Source: Ruminococcaceae bacterium UBA1741 (GTDB lineage Bacteria; Bacillota; Clostridia; Oscillospirales; Acutalibacteraceae). From it: a stretch of DNA of 26,084 nucleotides. The DNA is taken from contig DCHX01000018.1 in assembly GCA_002315685.1 (NCBI GenBank), positions 1 to 26,084 of the forward strand, in the 5' to 3' direction. Below, piece after piece: positions 16,028-23,935 of the stretch (positions are counted from its first letter, which is position 1; each line of letters opens with the position of its first letter). The position numbers and the translations under genes were made by a program. The notes under the pieces were generated by a model. The model saw nothing but the letters and a program-made list of their open reading frames with translations. It was not told the DNA's origin and did no database searches.

Positions 16028-16848
16028 ACTATAATATCCCCCTCATCATTAGAAAATTTATTCATTACCGCAAGGCACAATAGAATAAGTATCATAAGCA
16101 CAAGGGACAAAGAGGAGGCAACATTATAGTATTCGGGACCTGCATTAAACAAATATTCAATAGCATCACCGATTAAAAGGGTTTTATTGCCGCCTAATTT
16201 TTGTGAAATGTAAAAAGTACTTACACTCGGAACAAAAACCATTGTGATTCCCGAAACAACACCCGGTAAAGATAAAGGTAAAATTACACTTTTAAGCTTT
16301 GAAAATCCGTTGGAGCCCAAATCCGAAGCGGCTTCAAGCAAAGAATTATCAATTTTTGACATTACCGAATAAATCGGCAAAATCATATACGGTATAAAGT
16401 CATAAACCATACCCAAAATCACGGCACCCGGTGTGTTTATCAAATGAACGGTGGGAAGTCCGAGCTTTTCAAGAAAAGAATTTATAATACCTTTGTTCGC
16501 AAGAATAGTAATCCAAGAATATGTACGGATTAGAAAATTCATCCACATAGGAACCATGACAATAAGTAAAATCATTCTTTGTGCGCTGATTTTGATTTTT
16601 GTCATAAAATATGCCATCGGATATGCAAGAATAAGGGTAATTACAGTCGAGATAATTGCATAAACAATAGAATATAAAAAGGCTTTTTTATATTTTCCTA
16701 TGCCCGAAATATTAGATAAAGTAAAATTACCCGCATCATTTGTAAGAGCAAAGTAAATCATAATGACAAGAGGAACTATTACGAAAATTGCCGCCCAAAC
16801 AAGATAAGGGGCGGAAACAAGGCGACTGCCGAAGGTTTTTTTGTTCAA
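16024..16848 (-). CDS. potB: Polyamine ABC transporter permease PotB
   Basis: The 274-residue membrane protein has six predicted transmembrane segments, starting at 12-34. The EAA motif is EAASDLGSNGFSKLKSVILP (172-191), and 'MVPMWMNFLIRTYSW' (98-112) is typical of PotB. It pairs with PotC to form the membrane channel. It begins 2 nt after potA ends and overlaps potC by 4 nt. Confidence 0.93.
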   Translation of the reverse strand: MNKKTFGSRLVSAPYLVWAAIFVIVPLVIMIYFALTNDAGNFTLSNISGIGKYKKAFLYSIVYAIISTVITLILAYPMAYFMTKIKISAQRMILLIVMVPMWMNFLIRTYSWITILANKGIINSFLEKLGLPTVHLINTPGAVILGMVYDFIPYMILPIYSVMSKIDNSLLEAASDLGSNGFSKLKSVILPLSLPGVVSGITMVFVPSVSTFYISQKLGGNKTLLIGDAIEYLFNAGPEYYNVASSLSLVLMILILLCLAVMNKFSNDEGDIIV

Positions 16849-16850
16849 AA

Positions 16851-17969
16851 TTATTCCTCCTCTATGTTTTCGGAGATATGGTCCATCTCTTCGCTGTAAG
16901 AGCTATAATCGCCGTAAAGACCGGAATATTTTGATTTCTTCATAATATGTATGGCATCGGGCTCAATAATAAGTCCGACATTATCGCCGACAAAATGTTC
17001 GTCGGTTGTTTGAATCATCCACTTAAATCCGCCGATATCGACTATTATTTCATAATGAACACCCAAAAAGTCAACCGAAATAACGGTACCTTTAAGCATA
17101 CCGTTATCCAGTGATACAATATCAACATCCTCAGGTCTTACAACAACATCAACGGCTTCTCGGTCGTTAAATCCTTTATCCAAGCAGTTGAATTTGTTGC
17201 CTGAAAACTCAACAAGATAGTCTTTTAGCATAACACCGTCTAATATATTGGATTCACCGATAAAATCGGCGACAAAAGCATTTTTAGGTTCATTATATAT
17301 ATCTTTCGGTGTACCGACTTGCTGTATTTTGCCTTCATCCATAACAACAACTCTATCTGACATTGTAAGCGCTTCTTCTTGGTCGTGGGTAACAAAAACA
17401 AAGGTAATACCGAGTTGTTTTTGCATATTGCGAAGCTCTTTTTGCATATCTTTTCTAAGCTTCAAATCAAGTGCGGCAAGAGGCTCATCAAGTAACAGCA
17501 CCTTAGGTCTGTTAGCTATTGCACGGGCAATGGCTATTCTTTGTTGCTGACCGCCCGAAAGGGTAGAAATACGGCGCTTTTCAAAGCCCGAAAGATTTAC
17601 AAGTTTTAATAAATCGGTAACCTTTTCTTTAATCTCATTTTCGGGTAATTTTTTAATTCTCATACCGAAAGCAATATTCTCAAAAACATTAAGATGAGGG
17701 AATAGTGCATAACGCTGAAAAATGGTGTTTACCTGCCTTTTATAAGCCGGAACACCATTCAAATCATTACCTTCAAAAAGAATAGTGCCACTATCAGGAT
17801 CCAAAAAGCCCGCAATCAATCTGAGAGTTGTAGTCTTACCGCAACCCGAAGGGCCTAAAAGTGTTATAAACTCTTTATCCTCAATTTGAAGATTAAGACC
17901 GTCTAACACCATTTCTCCGTCAAACGACACAAATACATCTTTAAGTTCTACAATATTATTATTTGCCAT
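16851..17969 (-). CDS. potA: Polyamine ABC transporter ATP-binding protein
   Basis: The 372-residue ATPase has Walker A GPSGCGKT (39-46), Q-loop Q85, signature LSGGQQQR (137-144), Walker B VLLLDEP (157-163) and switch H195, followed by a TOBE-type regulatory domain (about 240-345). All ATP-hydrolysis residues are intact. The C-terminal tail (346-372) is Tyr/Ser/Glu-rich. It is the first gene of potABCD; gene order and coupling are typical. The ATG at 17969 is preceded by AAAGGGGG at 8-nt spacing, but that site can be hidden by pairing with the leader (17980-17989 with 18075-18084). Expression is driven by the promoter at 18186-18214 through a leader of about 210 nt. Confidence 0.95.
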   Translation of the reverse strand: MANNNIVELKDVFVSFDGEMVLDGLNLQIEDKEFITLLGPSGCGKTTTLRLIAGFLDPDSGTILFEGNDLNGVPAYKRQVNTIFQRYALFPHLNVFENIAFGMRIKKLPENEIKEKVTDLLKLVNLSGFEKRRISTLSGGQQQRIAIARAIANRPKVLLLDEPLAALDLKLRKDMQKELRNMQKQLGITFVFVTHDQEEALTMSDRVVVMDEGKIQQVGTPKDIYNEPKNAFVADFIGESNILDGVMLKDYLVEFSGNKFNCLDKGFNDREAVDVVVRPEDVDIVSLDNGMLKGTVISVDFLGVHYEIIVDIGGFKWMIQTTDEHFVGDNVGLIIEPDAIHIMKKSKYSGLYGDYSSYSEEMDHISENIEEE

Positions 17970-18030
17970 TTAAGCATCCCCCTTTGTCAAACACTAAAGT
18001 GCCGACAGTAGTAAATAGGTCAAAAACCAT
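17959..18030 (-). CDS. Possible 23-residue leader peptide overlapping the potA start
   Basis: An ATG at 18030 is preceded by AGGG with 7-nt spacing and opens a 23-codon frame, MVFDLFTTVGTLVFDKGGCL and three more residues. It stops at 17959-17961, 11 nt inside potA in another frame. Ribosomes reading it would melt the helices that hide the potA ribosome binding site. It is too short to judge by codon use and may be chance. A second 11-codon frame at 18103-18138 has no ribosome binding site. Confidence 0.25.
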   Translation of the reverse strand: MVFDLFTTVGTLVFDKGGCLNGK

Positions 18031-18179
18031 CCGTTTACCCTGCGCGATACCCGCAATCGCTCACTTGTATGCCCTGACAAAGGGTTTTTCGCAGTTAAAA
18101 ACTTAACTACGGCACACATTCTGCAAATTGCTATTCATTTTTGCACAGATGCGTTAAATGTCGGAAATACTTCCAACAA
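17970..18179 (-). promoter_or_regulatory. Structured leader of the pot operon, candidate cis-regulatory RNA
   Basis: From the predicted start of transcription (about 18179) to potA the leader forms several possible helices. They are a 5' hairpin at 18160-18177 (7 bp, 4-nt loop), 18122-18127 with 18140-18145, 18091-18098 with 18103-18110 (8 bp, one G-U), 18022-18028 with 18083-18089 (7 bp), 18044-18048 with 18056-18060, and a long-range closing helix 17999-18004 with 18110-18115. TGACAAAGGG next to the potA start is perfectly complementary to 18075-18084, which would occlude the Shine-Dalgarno; the same 5' bases can instead fold as CCCT-TTGTC-AGGG. I do not recognise any known riboswitch class. 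No T-run precedes potA, so control would be at translation. Confidence 0.5.
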
Positions 18180-18185
18180 TGAAAA

Positions 18186-18214
18186 AATATAATGCAAAAT
18201 CCTTAAAAAGTCAA
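18186..18214 (-). promoter_or_regulatory. Sigma-A promoter of the potABCD operon
   Basis: On the minus strand TTGACT (18209-18214), 17-nt spacer, TATATT (18186-18191). The predicted start lies next to the first leader hairpin. Confidence 0.75.
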
Positions 18215-18290
18215 GTAAAATTTCAATATTTTCATTATTTTTTTAGGAGAAAGCCATAGTATTTTTTGATAATCTTCATTTTTCTCGTTT

Positions 18291-18315
18291 TTGCTCTTAA
18301 TTGCTCTTATTTGCT
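18291..18315. repeat. Two-and-a-half copies of a 10-bp tandem repeat
   Basis: TTGCTCTTAA, TTGCTCTTAT and TTGCT lie head to tail about 75 bp upstream of the pot promoter -35. It could be an operator or low-complexity noise. The rest of 18215-18337 is A+T-rich with nothing else visible. Confidence 0.35.
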
Positions 18316-18337
18316 TAAAAAAACTTTTTATAAAAAA

Positions 18338-18363
18338 TGTGGCAGGATTTAACTCCTGCCACA
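18338..18363 (-). terminator. Terminator of the 29-codon gene and the metG-tatD operon
   Basis: TGTGGCAGGA (18338-18347) is a perfect 10-bp inverted repeat of 18354-18363 with a 6-nt loop, followed on the minus strand by TTTTTTATA. It starts 6 nt after the small gene's stop codon. Confidence 0.9.
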
Positions 18364-18369
18364 AATAAA

Positions 18370-18459
18370 TTACTGCTTGTCGTTCTTATTATCGTTTTTG
18401 TTTTCTTCTTTGTTTTTGTCCTGTGAGTTTTGATTCTTCTTGTTCTTATCTTCTGTCAT
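18370..18459 (-). CDS. 29-residue, very charged small protein of unknown function
   Basis: A 30-codon frame starts at the ATG at 18459 with a strong GGAGGG 8 nt upstream and ends 6 nt before a clear terminator. The product begins MTEDKNKKNQNSQDKNKEEN and continues with Asn, Asp, Lys and Gln to the end. It contains no hydrophobic residue apart from the initiator Met, so it should be soluble and disordered. The signs that it is real are the ribosome binding site and the flanking hairpins. The layout of its upstream hairpin (18467-18505) and sigma-E-like boxes matches spoIVA, suggesting expression during sporulation. I know no family to assign; it is not a recognisable SASP. Confidence 0.65.
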   Translation of the reverse strand: MTEDKNKKNQNSQDKNKEENKNDNKNDKQ

Positions 18460-18466
18460 AAAAAAA

Positions 18467-18505
18467 TCCCTCCGTTTCGTAAATATTATTTACAAAACAA
18501 AGGGA
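18467..18505 (-). terminator. 18-bp hairpin covering the ribosome binding site of the small gene
   Basis: Positions 18488-18505 pair with 18467-18484 over 18 bp (three G-U pairs in RNA) with a 3-nt loop. On the minus strand the 3' arm ends in GGAGGGA, the ribosome binding site of the 29-codon gene, followed by seven T residues and ATG. It begins 11 nt after the tatD stop codon, so it also terminates the rlmB-metG-tatD transcript. Confidence 0.8.
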
Positions 18506-18513
18506 AAATATGC
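18485..18513 (-). promoter_or_regulatory. Candidate sigma-E promoter of the 29-codon gene
   Basis: On the minus strand GCATATT (18507-18513) is a perfect match to the sigma-E -35 box KMATATT. After 14 nt comes TAAATAAT (18485-18492), a weak match to CATACANT. The -35 lies just outside the hairpin and the -10 at its loop, as for spoIVA. Confidence 0.3.
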
Positions 18514-18516
18514 AAA

Positions 18517-19305
18517 TTATTTAATATTGAATAATTTTTTTGCATTATCCGTTGTAATTTTATAAATGTCTTCGACACTGATTTCTTTGATTTCGGCTAT
18601 TTTTTGAGCAGTAAAGGGGATAAGCCCCGAATGACAAAGGTGGCCCCGTAAAGGCTCGGGTGCCAAATACGGACAATCGGTTTCAAGCAGTAATCTATCA
18701 AGTGGCAAAACATCAACAACCTCGGGAAGTTTTCGAGAATTTTTGAAAGTAATTACACCGCCGACACCGATATACATACCTAATTCTAAAATTTCCCGTG
18801 CCATTTCGGGAGAGCCGGAAAAGCAGTGAACAACACCCTTGGGCTTATGCCTTTTAAGTAGTTTTAATGTATCGGCGTGAGCATCACGGTCGTGAACAAT
18901 AATCGGTAAATTAAGTTCCTTAGATAAAATAATTTGCTCTTCAAAAACCTTTATTTGTTCTTCTTTATTTTCACTGTTAAAATAGTAATCAAGACCGATT
19001 TCGCCGATAGCAACACACTTATTATGTTTTGCAAGTTCACGGATTTCCGGTATTTTTGTATTACTGTCAAGATTTTCGGGATGAATTCCTACGGCTGAAT
19101 ATAAGTTGCCGTATTTTTTCGAAAGACTTAATGAATTTCTTGAATCACTGCCGTCAACACTGCAATTAACAATATAACAAACCCCACTCTTAAAAAGTTC
19201 GGGAATGAGTTTATCTCTAACCTCATCAAATTTCGAGTCGGTATAATGAGCGTGAGAATCAAAAATCAGAGGTGAGGACAGTTTTGCTTCGTTTGGGTAT
19301 ATCAT
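18517..19305 (-). CDS. tatD: TatD-family metal-dependent DNase
   Basis: The 262-residue TIM-barrel hydrolase has all metal ligands of the TatD family: H18 and H20 in FDSHAHY, E102 in GEIGLDYY, H138 in VHDRDAH, H160 in VHCFSG and D210 in LLLETDCPYL. TatD proteins are 3'-5' exonucleases linked to DNA repair and quality control. The N-terminus has about 12 extra residues before the usual 'FDSHAH' start. The ATG overlaps the metG stop codon by 1 nt (TAATG) and has only a poor ribosome binding site, so translation is probably coupled to metG. metG-tatD is a standard pairing in Firmicutes. Confidence 0.93.
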   Translation of the reverse strand: MIYPNEAKLSSPLIFDSHAHYTDSKFDEVRDKLIPELFKSGVCYIVNCSVDGSDSRNSLSLSKKYGNLYSAVGIHPENLDSNTKIPEIRELAKHNKCVAIGEIGLDYYFNSENKEEQIKVFEEQIILSKELNLPIIVHDRDAHADTLKLLKRHKPKGVVHCFSGSPEMAREILELGMYIGVGGVITFKNSRKLPEVVDVLPLDRLLLETDCPYLAPEPLRGHLCHSGLIPFTAQKIAEIKEISVEDIYKITTDNAKKLFNIK

Positions 19306-21224
19306 TATCTTATTTTAGAACCGGCAGGAATATTGTCAGCAAAGATTACTTTAACATCATCTTCACCGCAATCGGCGGCTAAAATCATACCGTTTGATTC
19401 AACACCGCATAAAACAGCAGGTTTTAAGTTAGAAACAACAATAACGGTTTTACCGATTAAGTCCTCCGGCTTATACCATTTTGCAATTCCCGACGCAACG
19501 GTTCTCGGTGTGAAACTGCCGTCATTAAGAGTAAGCTTTAATAATTTTTTTGCTTTCGGTATAGGCTCGCAGGCAATTACTTTTGCTGCTTTAAGCTCAA
19601 CCTTTGCAAAATCATCAATAGAAATTTGCGAAACCAAAACAGTGTTTTCGGCTTTTTCTTCATTTAAGGCGTTTTGTTCTTCTTCAATTTCCGCCAAAAC
19701 CTTTTCTGCATCAATTCTTGCGAACAATGGTTTTGCTTCGCCTACTGAATATTCATCTACAACACCGAACGATAATTCCTTTGAAGATTCGCAAAGCTGT
19801 AATGCGATTTGTTCACAGCTTTCGGGACAAACGGGCGAAAGCATAACAGAAATCATTCTGATACATTCAAGTAAGTTATAAAGTACGGCGTTAAGTTTAT
19901 CCTTATCCTCATCGTTCTTTGCAAGCACCCAAGGAGCAGTTTCGTCAATATACTTGTTGCAACGCTTTGCAAGAGACATAACGGCATCACAGGCATCGGC
20001 GTTGTGATATTCATCCATTGATTTTGTGTATTTAATAACCGTTTCATTAGCAAAATCAATAAGTTCCTTATTCTGTTCAAAAGTTTTGTTCGGAATTGTA
20101 ACCTTACCGCCGAAATATTTATTTGTCATTGCAATAGAGCGGTTGACAAGATTACCTAATGTGTTAGCAAGGTCGGTATTAAATTTATTTATGAAGGACT
20201 CATAAGTGATGGTGCCGTCCTGCGTAAAAGGTATTTCGCTTAATAGGTAATATCTAACTGCATCGGCAGAGAATTTTTTAGCAAGATAATCGGCATAAAT
20301 AACATTACCCTTTGATTTTGACATTTTATCCTCGCCGACTAAAACCCAAGGATGTCCCAATACCTTTTTAGGCAAAGGAAGACCGAGAGCCATCAAAATA
20401 ATAGGCCAATAAATCGTATGGAAACGAACAATATCCTTACCGATAACATGTAAATCGGCAGGCCAAAGCTTATCAAACTGTTCCGAATTGTTTTCACAGT
20501 CAAATCCGACACCGGTAATATAGTTTGATAATGCGTCTATCCAAACATAAACAACATGACCTTCGTCAAAATCGACGGGGATACCCCATTTGAAAGTCGA
20601 GCGTGAAACACATAAATCGGCAAGTCCCGGTTTGATAAAATTGTTTATCATTTCATTTCGGCGTGAAACAGGTTGAATAAAGTCGGGATTCTCTTCAAAA
20701 TACTTTTCGAGCTTGTCTTGGTACTTGCTAAGGCGAAGGAAATAAGCCTCTTCCTTTGCATCAATACATTCTCTGCCGCAATCCGGACATTTATTGTCAA
20801 CTAATTGAGATGATGTAAAGAAGGATTCGCACGGTACGCAATATTTTCCGTTATAAGTACCCTTGTAAATATCGCCTTGGTCATATAATTTCTTAAAAAT
20901 TTTCTGAATTGTTTTCTCGTGGTAATCGTCGGTTGTTCTTATGAACTTGTCGTAGCTTGTGTTAAGACTGTCCCAAACTTGTTTGATTTCAGCAGATACA
21001 TTATCAACATACTCTTTTGGAGTAATACCGGCATTATTTGCATATTCTTCAATCTTTTGACCGTGTTCGTCAGAGCCGGTCATTAAAAAAACCTCATAGC
21101 CGCACATTCTTTTATATCGTGCTATCATATCGGCAAGTACAATATCATAAGCATTTCCGATATGCGGTTTTCTTGAAGTGTAAGCAATAGCGGTTGTAAT
21201 GTAAAATTTCTTTTTCTCAGTCAT
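19305..21224 (-). CDS. metG: Methionyl-tRNA synthetase
   Basis: The 639-residue class I synthetase charges initiator and elongator tRNA-Met. The HIGH-type motif is HIGN (21-24) and KMSKS lies at 300-304. A zinc-binding insertion has C129-x2-C132 and C146-x2-C149. The anticodon-binding helical domain spans about 340-520. A C-terminal tRNA-binding OB fold (about 535-639) includes 'FAKVELKAAKVIACEPIP' and 'NLKPAVLCGVESNGMIL'. All motifs are intact. It follows the P-type-ATPase-like gene by 15 nt, with GGAGG before the ATG, and is coupled to tatD. I saw no T-box leader in front of it, in keeping with its internal operon position. Confidence 0.97.
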   Translation of the reverse strand: MTEKKKFYITTAIAYTSRKPHIGNAYDIVLADMIARYKRMCGYEVFLMTGSDEHGQKIEEYANNAGITPKEYVDNVSAEIKQVWDSLNTSYDKFIRTTDDYHEKTIQKIFKKLYDQGDIYKGTYNGKYCVPCESFFTSSQLVDNKCPDCGRECIDAKEEAYFLRLSKYQDKLEKYFEENPDFIQPVSRRNEMINNFIKPGLADLCVSRSTFKWGIPVDFDEGHVVYVWIDALSNYITGVGFDCENNSEQFDKLWPADLHVIGKDIVRFHTIYWPIILMALGLPLPKKVLGHPWVLVGEDKMSKSKGNVIYADYLAKKFSADAVRYYLLSEIPFTQDGTITYESFINKFNTDLANTLGNLVNRSIAMTNKYFGGKVTIPNKTFEQNKELIDFANETVIKYTKSMDEYHNADACDAVMSLAKRCNKYIDETAPWVLAKNDEDKDKLNAVLYNLLECIRMISVMLSPVCPESCEQIALQLCESSKELSFGVVDEYSVGEAKPLFARIDAEKVLAEIEEEQNALNEEKAENTVLVSQISIDDFAKVELKAAKVIACEPIPKAKKLLKLTLNDGSFTPRTVASGIAKWYKPEDLIGKTVIVVSNLKPAVLCGVESNGMILAADCGEDDVKVIFADNIPAGSKIR

Positions 21225-21239
21225 TTTTTTGCCTCCGAG

Positions 21240-23915
21240 TTAATTAGGTTTTTTAATGAAATATAGTATTAGTGAAAGAAGTGTTGTAAAAATTACGCTT
21301 AATAAAACTATTAAAGAGGAAGGTACAGAGCTTCTTGTTGAAAAAGCAGAGTACATAAATCCTACCGATAACAGTATTGAAGCAACAACATAAATAATCG
21401 TAAATAATCTGTTTGTCTTTTTAATGGCAGATGCAATATTTATTATTCTCACAAAAGATAGATTATCTCGCTTAAATACAGCAGGAGCAGAACAATGTTC
21501 AACAGGTTGAACTGATTTTTTATACATTGACGCACCGGCATTACTTACTATTTTAATAGAATCCTCGTAAATTCCGAAATAATCCGAAATCATTGCCTCG
21601 TTAATATTAGGGTCGCAGTTTGTGAATAAAAGTGTAACACCTAAATCGGTAAGCTTTTTGATTTTTTTGATTACGGAAAAATCAGAATTATACTGAACAA
21701 TAATAAGCGCACAAGCCTTTTGAACGGTTGCAAGATAGATAGGGAAGCAACCCTTTTTAAGTATTCTTTTATCAACCTCAATGCTTGGAACTTCTATTCC
21801 GTGGGATTCCATTAGTGTTCTGTTACCGATAAATAACAGTTGGTTATCAACCCAACCCGAAAGACCTAATCTTTCTTCGTATTTAACTGTATCGGAGTCG
21901 GGTAGAACATAGTCGGAATTGGTTTTTGCGATTTGCTTGAAAATAGGAGCAAGGGTGCTGCCGACAGCTTGTGTTAAAGAAGCGGCACGAAGTATTGTGT
22001 CATCTATATTATTATTGGAAAGCACTTTAATATCTTTAAGAATTATTGAGCCTTCCGGGAATATATCGGCAGTCGAAAGAACGGCGGCATTCGCATTTTC
22101 AATTTGTAATGCACCTTCAACGCCCGAAATAATAGCTCCTTCTTCATTTAATATTTTAGAAGCGGAGGACATAGGTAATGTATTTATAAAGAATAAAGTA
22201 GGAATAGAAAAGAAGCATAAAACGGCGGTAGCGCAGTATGCCGATGCAACTAAATTGTTATAATAAATAAATCCCGTAGCACCCGAAAGTATTGATAAAA
22301 TCAATGCAATAACAAGGAAAGCTCCGAGCTTACCGCCTAAATAAGAAACATATTCGGAGTATTTAAGAAAATCCTTTATAAATCCGGATTTTTTGGATGT
22401 TGCAATCAAAACATCACCGTCAATAGAATTTTTTGCCATTGAAAATGTTACCGATTCATCGCTTATAAAAGAAACGGCATTCTTTTCGGTTTTGCTACCG
22501 ATTTGTTTCAAATTTCCGAGCTTGTAAGAAACTTCGCTGAATTTTGAAATTGACCTGAATAATAAAATTACAGAAGCTAAAACGCAAGTATGATACGCAC
22601 TGACAACATAAGCGGTAGTGCCGTCGGTAAGCTGTAAAACAAGCAAAGCAGCGGTAAATAAAGCCAAAAAGCCTGTTAAAACATCCGGCTTGATAAAATG
22701 CGAAAACATATTAAGGAAGGACTTAAACATATCCGCATTTAACAAGATATTCAAACCAAACATAATTATACAAAACAAGATTGATTTGTCGGTATCAATA
22801 ACAAGAAAATCCGATAAAGGAGAAATCATAAGGGAAGAAACGGCTATTGTTACGATAAATGATAAAGCAGACAGCAAAAATCTTAATCTTTTGAGCTTTG
22901 CAAAAGAAACGATTTTTTTCTTTATATCTTCAAAGCTTTTAAGCTCGTTTTCAACAGTAAAATCATCAAAATCATTTTTTTCAAGCTTTGTAGCCCTCGG
23001 ATTATGTTGTGATTCGTCAAAATTAAGCTTGTCGGCAAAATCAATGCTTTTAGTAAAGCTTGAAACTGCAACACCGGCAGTTTTGTTATCGTCAAAGTTT
23101 TTAACGGGCGTAAATCTAACGGTTGTTTGCGTGTTTATATCATCGCTTGTATCAAAATCAACCCTTTGGTTATTATCAATATCCGAAATATCGGGTAGGC
23201 TTTTTTCTAATGTGTCAATTTCGGTTTCGGGATTGTTTTCAAGAAAGAAATCCTCAAAAACCTTTGTGTCGCTTTTTTGCTCGTTTTTAGCAAAATCAAC
23301 AATTTTTTCAAATGCTATTGTCTTTTGGGTGCTTTCAATTTCTTTTTCGTCATTTTCCGAATTATCATCAGAAGCTTCAAAAACCGGCTCCGGCTTTTGA
23401 GTTTCATCCTTTATTGTAATATTATATTTTTTTGATAAACTGTCCAAAGCGCCCAAGCTATCATTTTTTAGTATGTTAGCAACCGATTCAAGCTCATAAA
23501 GAGGAGTGTTATCCTGTGAAAAATCGTTACCGTCATCATCAACGGTATATGCTTTGCATTTATCCAACAATGTCTTTTTGTTTTCAACCTCAACGATAGG
23601 GTTAATTTCTTTTTCATCACTGTCTTCGAAAATTTTTACCGCATTTTCGATTTTTGTTGGATTTTGTCCGTTAGTTTGAATGTCGTTCGAAACCTCAACA
23701 TCAGCCTTTTTCACCTTTTGTTTTAAGGCCTCTAACGGATTTAAGGCTTTTGAATCGCTTTCATCTTCAAATTTGAAGTTATTGACGGTAAAAGATTGAG
23801 CACCGTCGGAAAAGTCGGAAAGTTTTAGAAAATCTTCCTCACGCGATTTATCAACATCATCTTTTAATCTATTAAAGAAATCGTCATTTTTATCTTTTTT
23901 TGAAAAAATCCCCAT
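21240..23915 (-). CDS. Degenerate P1B-type-ATPase-like membrane protein with a long acidic N-terminal tail
   Basis: The 891-residue product has an acidic low-complexity cytosolic tail (1-340). The core has a P1B ATPase arrangement: four transmembrane helices (about 344-364, 379-397, 411-429, 435-453), a short actuator-like segment (456-525), two helices (530-550, 556-580), P and N domains (582-800) and two last helices (838-856, 866-886). 'LPMSSASKILNEEGAIISGV' (580-599) matches the stretch after CPCALGLATP, and 'AVLSTADIFPEG' (611-622) aligns with AVVFDKTGTLTEG. The phosphorylated Asp is replaced by S614, TGD by TNC (765-767), and the CPC metal site by SIP (570-572). 'GWVDNQLLFIGN' (687-698) matches the N-domain VxVGN segment. 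It is probably a catalytically dead pseudoenzyme; its role is unknown. It lies between rlmB (20 nt) and metG (15 nt) in one operon. Confidence 0.7.
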   Translation of the reverse strand: MGIFSKKDKNDDFFNRLKDDVDKSREEDFLKLSDFSDGAQSFTVNNFKFEDESDSKALNPLEALKQKVKKADVEVSNDIQTNGQNPTKIENAVKIFEDSDEKEINPIVEVENKKTLLDKCKAYTVDDDGNDFSQDNTPLYELESVANILKNDSLGALDSLSKKYNITIKDETQKPEPVFEASDDNSENDEKEIESTQKTIAFEKIVDFAKNEQKSDTKVFEDFFLENNPETEIDTLEKSLPDISDIDNNQRVDFDTSDDINTQTTVRFTPVKNFDDNKTAGVAVSSFTKSIDFADKLNFDESQHNPRATKLEKNDFDDFTVENELKSFEDIKKKIVSFAKLKRLRFLLSALSFIVTIAVSSLMISPLSDFLVIDTDKSILFCIIMFGLNILLNADMFKSFLNMFSHFIKPDVLTGFLALFTAALLVLQLTDGTTAYVVSAYHTCVLASVILLFRSISKFSEVSYKLGNLKQIGSKTEKNAVSFISDESVTFSMAKNSIDGDVLIATSKKSGFIKDFLKYSEYVSYLGGKLGAFLVIALILSILSGATGFIYYNNLVASAYCATAVLCFFSIPTLFFINTLPMSSASKILNEEGAIISGVEGALQIENANAAVLSTADIFPEGSIILKDIKVLSNNNIDDTILRAASLTQAVGSTLAPIFKQIAKTNSDYVLPDSDTVKYEERLGLSGWVDNQLLFIGNRTLMESHGIEVPSIEVDKRILKKGCFPIYLATVQKACALIIVQYNSDFSVIKKIKKLTDLGVTLLFTNCDPNINEAMISDYFGIYEDSIKIVSNAGASMYKKSVQPVEHCSAPAVFKRDNLSFVRIINIASAIKKTNRLFTIIYVVASILLSVGFMYSAFSTRSSVPSSLIVLLSVIFTTLLSLILYFIKKPN

Positions 23916-23935
23916 TTTAATGTCCCCAATAAAAT

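Noticed and set aside
17970..18179. T-box, cobalamin, SAM, c-di-GMP or guanidine riboswitch in the potA leader
   Set aside because: None of the conserved core strings of these classes was found by eye, and there is no terminator helix before potA.
18291..18315. CRISPR or VNTR array
   Set aside because: There are only two and a half 10-bp units in a low-complexity stretch, with no spacers.
22618..23400. A 260-codon frame on the plus strand, antisense to the ATPase-like gene
   Set aside because: It is a Ser-rich shadow of the acidic tail on the other strand, with no ribosome binding site.
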